Positions 1 to 10,099 of a stretch of 64,000 bases of DNA are shown piece after piece (position 1 is the stretch's first letter; each line of letters starts with the position of its first letter). The stretch is from Chrysoperla carnea (Eukaryota; Arthropoda; Insecta; Neuroptera; Chrysopidae): NCBI RefSeq assembly GCF_905475395.1, contig NC_058337.1, forward strand, positions 131,895,960 through 131,959,959. The letters run 5' to 3'. Position numbers and translations under genes: made by a program. Under the pieces are notes generated by a model. The model was given only the letters and a program-made list of their open reading frames with translations, had not been told where the DNA came from and did no database searches.

Positions 1-446
1 TTATATAAATCTATTGAAAATAAATTATTTTTATTTTAGTAAATTATTTATATACATATTAAGTGCAAACAAATAAACATATTATTAATAAACAAACATA
101 TTGCACATATTATTTACATTTTACATTACACTTTACATTAAATTTTACATTTTGGTCCGCTCAAAATAATAATAATGCTTTTGCGTGAACTTATTCAAAG
201 TCTCGGAAGTGCCAGGCTTGAGATAATTAACGCAATATATACATAAAAAACGATTTTTGGCCAATATTTCAATAACCAACTGGATGAAAAAAAGGTTCAA
301 ACAAATATTGTCGAAAAGTTTTTTTCCTAAGAAAAATGTAGAATAAAAAATTGTGATATCTCAAGTCATTTTCCCGAAAATAGAGAAAAACGGCCAAATA
401 TATATATATTTATATGCTACTTAACAATATCTTGAAACTGATTGAT
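1..446. repeat. left terminal inverted repeat of the Mutator-like element
   Basis: Reverse complement of 5581-6026. The inner boundary is at 446, where the left sequence continues differently from the right. It may extend beyond the window start. Confidence 0.93.
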
Positions 447-663
447 TTTATAACAAATAAAAATGTTGAGTGAACATTTTTGATATCTTTAACCGTTTTC
501 AAAACGATCAATTATACAGTGTGATCAAATTGGAGGTATTTTTTCCAGTAGAGTGATATTGACATGTTACGCGTGACTAATGTCAAACTAAATACTTACT
601 ATTAACTATTATATATAAATACTAACTAAATAACTATTATTCAGTTTTCATTGACATTTCATC

Positions 664-1062
664 ATGGAAAGACTTACGCCTCAACAACGTTTACAAATCG
701 TGCAATTATATTGAAAAGTGTTTATCGAGCGTTCAGGCCAATTTATGGTGTACATTATCGTCCTACCGAACTATAGAGAATATTGCTGCTGTAAATGAGA
801 GTTTTGCCTTAGACCCAGAAGAATCGATTCGGCGACGATCTCAACAACTTGGCCTATCTTATGGCACTACTAGGGCGATTTTACGCAAAGATCTGTGTTT
901 GAAAGTGTTAAAATACAGCTAGTTCAAGAATTGAAGCCGGCCGATCTTTCAAAGCGTCATAATTTCAGTCGTTGGGCTCTTAAAAACTCGCAAAAATTTA
1001 TCTAAATCATACTTTTTAACTTTTATTTGTGGGGTATGTAAAGTCTAAAAATGTGAATCTAA
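664..1062 (+). pseudogene. internally deleted Tc1/mariner-like transposase relic (DUF4817-type N-terminus)
   Basis: From ATG 664 the translation begins MERLTPQQRLQIVQLY and then hits a stop. Shifted frames continue with matches to this transposase class: a segment like ENIAAVNESFALDPEESI, then RRRSQQLGLSYGTTRAILRK, then a degraded QELKPAD block. Near 1018-1043 a fragment reading LFVGYVKS resembles the downstream FLWGYVKS motif of the same class, so most of the catalytic region appears deleted. The family is recognised from memory of insect transposases with this helix-turn-helix head. It lies inside the Mutator-like element and is either a nested insertion or passenger DNA. It cannot make a functional protein. 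Confidence 0.65.
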
Positions 1063-1128
1063 AATTAAATAATAATAATAAAATTAAATGTTTTGAAAGT
1101 ATCTAAAAATTTTTTTAAGGAATTCTAT

Positions 1129-4100
1129 TTAAACTAAAACATATAAGAGAGTAGCTATTCTTACACTGGGTAATTGAGTTCGTAAAATCCTTGGCGATGG
1201 TTCCAAATCATTGATTTGTACCCATCTATCATTTATGGTATGGGTGTATGCAATATAATGCCCCAAACCGTTAGGTACTATGGACGGACTGAACTCAATT
1301 ACGCCAGATAAAATATATGTTTTATTCCCTAAACTTAATTTTTTAGGGATTTCGTTTAAATTGCTTTTCAATAACGGCTCTTTGTTATTTAGAGAAAAAA
1401 AAATCGATTTTTCGTAAAAATGATTTACGTCCAAACATAAGTAAGAGGAAAGCGTTACTGTTCGTCCCACCATTTGTCGTACTTGACAGTTTTTACAATA
1501 AAAACTTGTTTTTTCGATCTCATTTAGGATACTTCTTTCTAAAGTATCGAAGCCATAATTCCAAATTAATGTGGCATTCACATTTAAAATAGACAGTCTC
1601 CTTTGTTCAAATAATCCGCAATCTGAGCAATGGCTTTCTTCGTTTATTGACTCATGGCCAAGCATAAGCCCCTCAAACAGCCTTGAAATATCTTCTCGGC
1701 AGTCAATGCGATTATTTACTTCCGGGTACATAGTGCGTAAAATTTTGAGTCTTTTTTCGTAAAACTTAAAATTCGCGCCATTTTCTGCATACAAACATAC
1801 TGTTGAAAAATATTCTGATTCGCTAATTTTAAGTTTTACGAAATCTCTAAAGTTTTTAAAATTTAGATATGTGAATGCCATGACTTCTGTCAAGCTGTCA
1901 AATGGACACGTGTTTATAAGAAATAGTTTAAGTTTATTTATTTTGCACGGAGGAAAAGTGCTGCCGTTTTTTATTATGTTGTGCTGTTTCTTCTTTTTTT
2001 TGTAAACTTGTGAATTTTGATTATCAGCGTTTCCATGTAAAATCTGCACATCTGGACATGCAGTAACATACTTTCCTCTTTTTATTGGCGGACCCATAGT
2101 TGGCGATGAAGAATTATTTACATTTTTTTTATTACATGAGAGGGGTATCGCTAATAGGTCCGTAGAACCTAGACCAAGGTCTTCTTTGTGCCCAGGTTTT
2201 TTATTTAATATTATTGAAAAATTATTTTCAGAGTTTTTATGTAGGGAAATTTCTCTAAAATCATATTCTTTTGAATCTTGAATTAAATTAATATTTGTGG
2301 TAGTTTGTTTTTTGCCTGGGTCTTGATTGGGCTTATTGCCAGCATGGGTATCTTTTGGCGTGGAAAAGAATTTAGGTCTTTCAAAACAATTCTTACTTAC
2401 ATCTATAGAATCTTCTTCGGCAGTAAAATTCATTTTAACAGATTCGTCAGCAATTACCTTATTCTTCCAATTTTCAATATAATTAAGCACACTCTGGTCT
2501 TTATTCTTATCAATGATAGAATTTTTTATAATTATTTTTGTATTGTTATAAGCACTTCTGGCTTCTATCATTCTCGATTTTAGAGTTTTAGTGTGCTCAA
2601 CTATAAATGAATCAGCTCGTAATGGTTGACGATCTGTTAAAACAATATCTTTAATATATTTAAAATAATTTTCTGACCGTGAAGAAGTTGCTACCAGATG
2701 TTCGGAGTTATAATTCCTCCTCATTACATTTGTCCATGCCGGAAATTTTTTAAATAACAATTCCAGATTTTTTTTAATCTCAGGCAAATAGTAAGGATTT
2801 GTATCGTTAAAATTAATGGAAACATTTGAGTTTTCACTTCGCGCTTGATGGAAAAGATCTTCTATATACCTAGATAAATCTTCATTATTTAGCTCATCAA
2901 CATTTATCATGTCATGGCAACGAGATAAATGTTTTTCATCAGATACATCAACATTTATCTCGTTGTCATGACATGATAAATGTTTTTCACAATTATTGTT
3001 ATGATTGCATGTATTCATAATTTTCACTTCATTATAATTTATTGTAGTATCGTCAAATTCAAATGTTTCTATTTTTTTTAACATCCACTTGATGTCATCC
3101 TTACAACCTATTTCATTTTGACTAATATTTATTAGAGCTTTCATTGTTTTTTCGACATCTTTTAAAGCTTCTAAATTGCTCATAAAACCAATGGCTCTAA
3201 GATAAAAATCTTTTATGGGGAAATTTTTATTGATAAAGCATTTGAGCCTGGATACCCAATGAATAAGATGGGCAATGTCGATACGTAAATATGGTGGATT
3301 TAAATTTACGGATTTACCGCTTAAAGCCTGGTAACATCGCGATAAATATTCTTTGTAACTGATATGATTAGTAGCCAAACAAATAGCATTTTGTAAGGCT
3401 TTTGACATATCAGTTACAACTTCTAAAGGTATCTTCGCCTTAGAAGAAAGCCATTCGGTTAACCAAAACTCAATTATTTTTGTATCGTGTCGTTCGGACA
3501 ACATTTGGCAAACCGGGACTATTAGAGAGCCAATATATGTTACGATCTGATACAAAAATATTGGGCCACAATAATAATTTCCCTCAGACGTAATCTTTCG
3601 AACGATGCTCCCTGTTGCATCTATTGATACAATAGGATTTAAATTTAAAATATCATTATATACATCCGTTTGTTCAGGTGTCCAATACATAACAAAAAAT
3701 TTGTCAAAACCAATTTGTTTAATCACTGGACTGAGCTCAACATTATTTCTTTTTAAATTTCTAAGGGAATACCATAAGTCTCCCTCTATACCAAGTCGTT
3801 TTTTTTTTCCTTCATGGCGGATTTGGTTTAGAGTACTTACCGATGGAATAATAGGAGCTATTTGTTGACCGTATTCATTAAATTTTTCTATCAGCTTCCT
3901 ATTGAAAACTTCACTTTTCATGAACTCCATAGCCTTCCCATATTGATCTCTCAGCTCACCAGACACATGCCTTTTCTTTGTATGGTAAACTTGTTTAGTA
4001 TCTAATGTGTATATTTTCATTGATACATTGCTATCAGCAAAAGAAAATGTACACTCGCCATAAATAGCGGCTTTACATAATTTGTCAGCACAAGCACCAT

Positions 4101-4731
4101 TAATTTTAATAATAAAAATATCTTTATCAGCACTGTCTAATTTATAAATATTGCGATTTTTAAAGTTAAACGCACATGGTAACTTCTGCTGCACATAAAT
4201 TAATTCGGAGAGAATGTGTGTCCACCCTTTACGCAGAGCATAATATTGTTTCTGTTGTTTCTTATCATATTTCAATATTGGTTTTATTTTTAACCACTGT
4301 TCATCGTTAAATAACACATTAAAATTAATTAGTTTTTTTTTATCAAATTTAGGATTATTTTGCGGATGAATCGTAAAATCACAATCGTTGATGTCACTAT
4401 TTTCCATAAATTCATCCATCACTAACAGATCTTCATTTTCAGATGAATTAGTATCATTTTTTTCAATTTTATCTGAAAAATGTAGATTCCGTGCTTCAAG
4501 GTAAGATGTTTTGATGCTATGTCTATTTTGAAAAATATCAAAATACAAAGCAACAGGTGTCTTAAGATATTCCCCAGATTTCTGTTTCCAAATTTGACAA
4601 ATTTCCTTCCAAATAGGATTTGATTTTGGTTTTAATTTTCCTTTTTCAAGAAAAATATCGAATTGAACAATTCGATTTAAAACTTCAGTTATGGAAACAG
4701 CGGCCCAATTCGTCATTTTTGCTATAATCAA
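1129..4731 (-). CDS. DDE (MULE-like) transposase with C-terminal USP-like cysteine peptidase domain
   Basis: A single uninterrupted 1200-codon frame. The likely catalytic triad of the transposase is D371 (in IVSIDATGS), D441 (in VVTDMSKAL) and E687 (in SSRSENYFKY), with the spacing of a Mutator-type core carrying a large insert before the Glu. The C-terminal ~270 residues look like a ubiquitin-specific protease: C942 in NTCPFDSL (Cys box), paired CxxC knuckles at C1035/C1038 and C1079/C1082 (zinc fingers), H1158 in GHYIAY and D1175 in VQINDL. All expected catalytic residues are present, so the protease may be active. The middle has a short duplicated Cys/His-rich stretch encoded by an inverted repeat (2900-2983). 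The second in-frame Met (codon 6) is an equally plausible start. Assignment to the Phantom/NOF group is inference. Confidence 0.8.
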   Translation of the reverse strand: MIIAKMTNWAAVSITEVLNRIVQFDIFLEKGKLKPKSNPIWKEICQIWKQKSGEYLKTPVALYFDIFQNRHSIKTSYLEARNLHFSDKIEKNDTNSSENEDLLVMDEFMENSDINDCDFTIHPQNNPKFDKKKLINFNVLFNDEQWLKIKPILKYDKKQQKQYYALRKGWTHILSELIYVQQKLPCAFNFKNRNIYKLDSADKDIFIIKINGACADKLCKAAIYGECTFSFADSNVSMKIYTLDTKQVYHTKKRHVSGELRDQYGKAMEFMKSEVFNRKLIEKFNEYGQQIAPIIPSVSTLNQIRHEGKKKRLGIEGDLWYSLRNLKRNNVELSPVIKQIGFDKFFVMYWTPEQTDVYNDILNLNPIVSIDATGSIVRKITSEGNYYCGPIFLYQIVTYIGSLIVPVCQMLSERHDTKIIEFWLTEWLSSKAKIPLEVVTDMSKALQNAICLATNHISYKEYLSRCYQALSGKSVNLNPPYLRIDIAHLIHWVSRLKCFINKNFPIKDFYLRAIGFMSNLEALKDVEKTMKALINISQNEIGCKDDIKWMLKKIETFEFDDTTINYNEVKIMNTCNHNNNCEKHLSCHDNEINVDVSDEKHLSRCHDMINVDELNNEDLSRYIEDLFHQARSENSNVSINFNDTNPYYLPEIKKNLELLFKKFPAWTNVMRRNYNSEHLVATSSRSENYFKYIKDIVLTDRQPLRADSFIVEHTKTLKSRMIEARSAYNNTKIIIKNSIIDKNKDQSVLNYIENWKNKVIADESVKMNFTAEEDSIDVSKNCFERPKFFSTPKDTHAGNKPNQDPGKKQTTTNINLIQDSKEYDFREISLHKNSENNFSIILNKKPGHKEDLGLGSTDLLAIPLSCNKKNVNNSSSPTMGPPIKRGKYVTACPDVQILHGNADNQNSQVYKKKKKQHNIIKNGSTFPPCKINKLKLFLINTCPFDSLTEVMAFTYLNFKNFRDFVKLKISESEYFSTVCLYAENGANFKFYEKRLKILRTMYPEVNNRIDCREDISRLFEGLMLGHESINEESHCSDCGLFEQRRLSILNVNATLIWNYGFDTLERSILNEIEKTSFYCKNCQVRQMVGRTVTLSSYLCLDVNHFYEKSIFFSLNNKEPLLKSNLNEIPKKLSLGNKTYILSGVIEFSPSIVPNGLGHYIAYTHTINDRWVQINDLEPSPRILRTQLPSVRIATLLYVLV
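2900..2983. repeat. 33-bp inverted repeat inside the transposase coding sequence
   Basis: 2900-2932 is the reverse complement of 2951-2983 with one mismatch and an 18-base spacer. The flanks also repeat directly: each copy begins with atcaacatttatc and ends with ataaatgtttttca, so the centre 16 bases look inverted between two direct repeats. The protein carries a matching near-duplicate, EKHLSCHDNEINVD followed by EKHLSRCHDMINVD. Confidence 0.9.
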
Positions 4732-4951
4732 TTAAGTTTATTGAATTCATGAATTAGAAAATAATAACATATTTAATTCCATACTTACATTATAATTATA
4801 TAGATAATAATTAAAACAAAAGTTTCACTAATTATATCGCACCTCGATTGGAGTCAAAAGCGTAAATAAAACAAATAATTAACTTCTTTAAGAAATTTAT
4901 TTATCCAAATTAAATAAGAATCAGATTGCAAACATACATCAATCAATAAAT

Positions 4952-5074
4952 AATTGTTAACTTTTCCAAGAATTTTAAAATGCCGATCACAAAAATTTAC
5001 ACTTTTAGACTAAAGTGTAAGCCGCTATTTTAGTGACCGTTTGATTTTGAAATTCTTGGAAAAAGTTAACAATT
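4952..5074. repeat. palindrome upstream of the transposase start
   Basis: 4952-4975 and 5050-5074 are near-perfect inverted repeats (core TTCCAAGAATTT / AAATTCTTGG). A second nested hairpin (ACTTTTAGACTAAAGT) lies in the loop. It sits about 220-340 bp 5' of the transposase ATG in the otherwise non-coding stretch 4732-5580, where a promoter or subterminal binding site would be expected. No function can be shown. Confidence 0.7.
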
Positions 5075-5580
5075 AAATGATGACAATTAATCAATAGGGC
5101 AAGATAATTTTTATGAAAAATTATGAAGGATAATTTTTTATGAGAAAAAAAAAAACAATTTTAGAATTTTTCGCATAAAATATTTATTTATAACATTTGT
5201 TTCGAGATCACATTCTCTTCTTCATTACAATATTACCCAATCAATACAAAAGTTATAATTTATTAGTGAAGATTTTTTAAAACTGAGAAATATACAAATA
5301 TCACATATTTATTTTATCGTTGATGAAAATTAAGTAGTCTTTTGCTGCGTATAGGATAGTAAGTAAAGGATATGCTGACTTTACCATACACGCGCGCTTA
5401 ACCCTAGAAGTTGCGCCAATCTAATTTTGCTGAAAAATCATTCAATTTGAGAAAAAGCCATTGGATCTTATATTTTGGACTATTATAAGGATCTAATCTA
5501 TTTTTTTTTCTCAAAATAACAATCAGCCGTTACTGAAAAGTAATTTGAGTGATATCCCTGAAAAATTAAATTTAGTGAAT

Positions 5581-6026
5581 ATCAATCAGTTTCAAGATAT
5601 TGTTAAGTAGCATATAAATATATATATATTTGGCCGTTTTTCTCTATTTTCGGGAAAATGACTTGAGATATCACAATTTTTTATTCTACATTTTTCTTAG
5701 GAAAAAAACTTTTCGACAATATTTGTTTGAACCTTTTTTTCATCCAGTTGGTTATTGAAATATTGGCCAAAAATCGTTTTTTATGTATATATTGCGTTAA
5801 TTATCTCAAGCCTGGCACTTCCGAGACTTTGAATAAGTTCACGCAAAAGCATTATTATTATTTTGAGCGGACCAAAATGTAAAATTTAATGTAAAGTGTA
5901 ATGTAAAATGTAAATAATATGTGCAATATGTTTGTTTATTAATAATATGTTTATTTGTTTGCACTTAATATGTATATAAATAATTTACTAAAATAAAAAT
6001 AATTTATTTTCAATAGATTTATATAA
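5581..6026. repeat. right terminal inverted repeat of the Mutator-like element
   Basis: Exact-register reverse complement of 1-446. The flank resumes at 6027 (tatcatttcc). Confidence 0.93.
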
Positions 6027-6159
6027 TATCATTTCCACCTTTAATTTATTTAATAAAACATTGAAAATCCATAAAAATACGTATGTGTACAATTAAAATT
6101 ATATATTATCAATTTTGTCTTTATGAAGTAGAACGACTGGAATTTCTTTGCTCATCGGT

Positions 6160-6273
6160 TATAATTTTTATTATGTTCCATTTTTACTTTTTCAAGGCAA
6201 CAACTTTGTCGATTTTAGTATCGCGTGCTCGGTCAGCTATTCCGTAAGTGTTTTGACGAATCAGTATTTTCAT
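6160..6273 (-). pseudogene. CDK10-like kinase glycine-loop fragment
   Basis: On the minus strand 6273-6184 reads MKILIRQNTYGIADRARDTK followed by IDKVVALKK and a stop. This resembles the N-lobe of CDK10/CDK11 kinases (…GTYGIVYRARDT…VALKK…), but the Gly-rich loop is altered. A one-base shift continues as VKMEHNK, matching the usual VRMD/VRME. An AG preceded by a pyrimidine run just upstream could be an old splice acceptor. It is best read as a decayed kinase fragment next to the transposon. The rest of 6027-6765 shows only one further coding-like scrap (about 6365-6470, minus, with a stop). Confidence 0.45.
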
Positions 6274-6764
6274 AACTGAAAAAAGTAATAATAATAAAAA
6301 TTAAAACTAATTCAACGCAATAAAACATACTAATGATAGAAAACATGAGAAATTAGTAATTACAATGCCTTGGTCAGATATTTTCATAGGTTTCCATTCA
6401 ACATTCGGGTTAATAGGTACATCGGCGAGTTATGGGAATTGTCCGGATTCAATATCATCTCGATGATTGATCTCTTTTTAGAAATATAATTTTAGTCCAA
6501 CTGCTTGCCAATATTTTTATCTGAAAACTGAAAATTCAACAATATTATTATATATAAACAAAATAAAAGTTTATAAACAAATAACCTAAGACATCGATAA
6601 TTTATGTAAACAAATAAAGGTTTGTCGACTCACCTTTTACAACCATAAAAATATAATAACAATAAATAATTATTCTTCAAGTAACTTATTGAAACATTAT
6701 TTAAATTAAAAATGTTTTAATGAAAATACAACGGCGAATAAAAATGATATAATTAACCTCAAAA

Positions 6765-8175
6765 AAAATTAAATAAACAAATATCACAGCCATAGATAAT
6801 AACTACAATCCATCGTTATATATTTTCATGCTTCCCTCCATTCCCCTTGTTTATGTAAAATTTTGTATTTTTAATTGAAAATATTTAATTGCATATTAAT
6901 TATATAACTGGAGCAACTTTGGAATCTGAAAGAGTATTTACGGAGCAATTTTTTGATACTTTCAGCTGATACATATGATTGTTTATTTTCTTTTAATATT
7001 TAATTAAATAAAACAAATACCATAACCATAGATAATAACTACAATCTATCGTAATATATTTTCATGTTTCCCCCCATTCCCCTTGTGTATGTAAAATTTT
7101 GTATTTTTAATGTAAAATATTTAATTACATATTAATCATATAACTGGAGCAACTTTGGAATCTGAAAGAGTATTTACGGAGCAATTTTTTGATACTTTCC
7201 GCTGATACATATGATTGTTTATTTTCTTTTAATATTTAATTAAATAAAACAAATATCATAACCATAGATAATAACTACAATCTATCGTAATATATTTTCA
7301 TGTTTCCCCCCATTCCCCTTGTGTATGTAAAATTTTGTATTTTTAATGTAAAATATTTAATTACATATTAATCATATAACTGGAGCAACTTTGGAATCTG
7401 AAAGAGTATTTACGGAGCAATTTTTTGATACTTTCCGCTGATACATATGATTGTTTATTTTCTTTTAATATTTAATTAAATAAAACAAATACCATAACCA
7501 TAGATAATAACTACAATCTATCGTAATATATTTTCATGTTTCCCCCCATTCCCCTTGTGTATGTTAAATTTTGTATTTTTAATGTAAAATATTTAATTAC
7601 ATATTAATCATATAACTGGAGCAACTTTGGAATCTGAAAGAGTATTTACGGAGCAATTTTTTGATACTTTCCGCTGATACATATGATTGTTTATTTTCTT
7701 TTAATATTTAATTAAATAAAACAAATATCATAACCATAGATAATAACTACAATCTATTGTTATATATTTTCATGTTTCCCCCCCAACCTCTTTGTGTATG
7801 TAAATTTTTGTATTTTTAATTGAAAATATTTAATTACATATTAATTATATAACTGGAGCAACTTTGGAATCTGAAAGAGTATTTACGGAGCAATTTTTTG
7901 ATACTTTCCGCTGATACATATGATTGTTTATTTTCTTTTAATATTTAATTAAATAAAACAAATATCATAACCATAGATAATAACTACAATCTATTGTTAT
8001 ATATGTTCATGCTTCCCCCCCAACCCCTTTGTGTATATAAAATTTTGTATTTTTAATTGAAAATATTTAATTACATATTAATTATATAACTGGAGCAACT
8101 TTGGAATCTGAAAGAGTATTTACGGAGCAATTTTTTGATATTTTTCACTGATACATCTAATTATTTACTTTCTAT
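6765..8175. repeat. 236-bp tandem repeat, six copies
   Basis: The marker actacaatc recurs at 6802, 7038, 7274, 7510, 7746 and 7983 (steps 236, 236, 236, 236, 237). Copies 2-4 are almost identical; the outer ones are more diverged, with C-run length changes. Each unit holds ggagcaactttggaatctga and a second ggagcaattttttgata. No ORF is conserved. This is satellite-like. Confidence 0.93.
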
Positions 8176-8407
8176 TATTATTTCTTTTTTGTTTTTCTTT
8201 CTCTTCCCGCTCCCCTTAGTTTATGACATTCCCCTTGTGAATGACGTCATCACATACCTGTTTGAATTGCAATTATTAATTTTAATTAATTATGCAAAAA
8301 TAATTGATATTTATAGATCGTTATTGTTATATCCCGAAAGAAATAAACGGGAGCAATTTATTGATAGCAAAAACGTTAGGAAAAACTATCAATTTACTGA
8401 GATATTG

Positions 8408-8515
8408 GAAAATAAAATTTTGTATTTTTAATTGCAAATATTTAATTAATTGATAATTTAATAACTGGAGCAATTTTGGAATCTGATGGAGCATTTAGAG
8501 AGCAATTTTTTGATA
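8408..8515. repeat. diverged partial seventh copy of the 236-bp repeat
   Basis: The segment from ttttgtatttttaattg through actggagcaattttggaatctga to gagcaattttttgatat matches half a unit. It is separated from the main array by ~230 bp of older sequence that keeps only traces (ccccttgtg). The following ~530 bp to 9042 shows nothing recognisable. Confidence 0.75.
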
Positions 8516-9042
8516 TATGATTTAATAAATTTTGTTAATATTCCACGCTAACTATATTGTGGTGTTTCCCCAACAACCATTGAAATGGATAAATTATTAT
8601 CAAAACTAATAGATGGCCCTACACGAATATAACGTGTAGAGCCACCTGGAGAAAGGCACCTTCAGAGAACGAAAATAGTAAAAATTTTACAGGAAGTTGC
8701 AGATCTGTTTTAAATTAAAGAGTATAATCTGTGGTACGTAATAAGAAAATATTTGAGCATCAATTAATTTACGCTGATATTATTTACTTAACGCTAAAAA
8801 TATTATATCGAACTGAATTACAATCGAAATTATAAAGCAGAGTTTTAAAATACTTCAGGCAGACAATTGAAAAAAACATTTTATGTCAATAGAACTACGT
8901 GTTGTTGTTGATCCAAATAGGTTAGGGAAGAGCAGAGATTGATAAGTTAACTTGAAGCTCGACGCTACAGTTGACGCTCAAATTTGACGCTGCTTTTTGT
9001 CTAGATGGCACTCTAATCGAAATTATACCATATGATCATGAA

Positions 9043-9278
9043 GGTTATAAAGAAGGAGAACGATCGCAATAGAAAATATTGCCCCCAATATTTTGAAAAA
9101 ATAAGTGAGGTGCTGGGATCGCTAAGTTGTATCATTAAATGCGGGCTGTTGTGCGCTAATATACTACTTACCGACGACAGCGCGGCTGGTGGCTGAAAAT
9201 GAACTATAAATTCTACAAATTTTCAGGGACAGGTGCCCTAATGCTTTAGTAATAGCGATCGTTCTCCTTCTTTATAAC
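9043..9278. mobile_element. MITE with ~24-bp inverted ends (copy 1)
   Basis: Starts GGTTATAAAGAAGGAGAACG and ends with its inverse (…CTCCTTCTTTATAAC). Weaker symmetry continues outward (catatg…catg on both sides). A second copy of the same family lies at 53871-54298. There is no ORF, and the superfamily was not determined. Confidence 0.85.
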
Positions 9279-10099
9279 ATTCATGCATATGATCAAATTT
9301 GACACTAAAAGTTAGCGTTAAGCGTCATTATGAAATCGCACCTTTATGCATTATCATTTGAATCTGAAAGAGTAATTTCGAGCTTGAATTATAACTTTCG
9401 TTAAATTATATCAAAGCTTGAACATTCATAACCTTGTTATGAAGAAAATTGTCCAGAACACTACTCCGCGGTCTTCAATAAAAATGTCCGCCCAAAGCAT
9501 TTATCAGCTTCTCATTACTATTATTCAAAAGAACACCCCATAAATCACTCATTTGTCTTCATTTATCATATTTGCTCTTCAAAACATTATGTTCAGTTAT
9601 TCTTTGTCTTAAGACAGAATGCTTCTGGACAGGAAATGGCATCAGCAACAGTCTCTTTTTAGAGTCAAAACTTTGATATAATACAAAACAAAAGCATGTA
9701 TCTTGCCTGCCATTAGAACTAGCTTACCAAACTGATGACCAAAATAATAGACGTTTTCATTTCAATTACGATTCATTATTATTTCGAACAGACAGTAATA
9801 AGTTGGACAAAGATACAAGGTATTTGTTATTCATTTTATAACATTATTTTTTGACATTCTGTCCGAAACTAAAGGTAATCACTTTTTAAAATAAAAAAGG
9901 TGTATTGATAAAGTAATATATATCATATAAAGCATGTGAATATACCTTTATAATAAATAATAAACTGTAGCAGGGTCTGTCAACAATTATATGACTATGG
10001 TCAACACTCAACGGCGCCATAAAGTTGAAAGTTAAAAACTTACACGTCAATCATCAATAAATTATGATAACACATTTTAGATGAAAATTTTCATTCGTA
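9279..10099. other. intergenic, nothing recognised
   Basis: AT-rich unique-looking sequence upstream of the thioredoxin-like gene. No ORF, RNA gene or clear repeat was seen. The promoter of the gene at 10100 must lie here or close by. Confidence 0.5.

Larger units (their letters stand above)
1..6026 (-). mobile_element. Mutator/Phantom (FB-NOF-like) DNA transposon, near complete
   Basis: The first 446 bases reappear as the reverse complement at 5581-6026 with no offset change (1 pairs with 6026, 446 with 5581), and every block compared was identical or nearly so. The arms enclose one long minus-strand ORF (1129-4731) with a DDE-type core. Long inverted repeats plus a MULE-like transposase fit the Phantom/FB-NOF branch of Mutator elements; that family name is inference from general resemblance. 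The left end lies at or beyond base 1, so the target-site duplication cannot be read. Near-identical arms and an uninterrupted ORF suggest recent activity. A decayed Tc1/mariner-like fragment sits between the left arm and the ORF stop. Confidence 0.8.

Noticed and set aside
6365-6470. coding-like minus fragment (…VPINPNVEWKPMKIS…)
   Set aside because: Too short and interrupted by a stop; no family could be named.
6765-8175. CRISPR-like array
   Set aside because: 236-bp head-to-tail units without spacers in a eukaryotic genome; a satellite array.
8135-8431. 98-codon plus ORF at the edge of the satellite
   Set aside because: Low-complexity, derived from degenerate repeat DNA.
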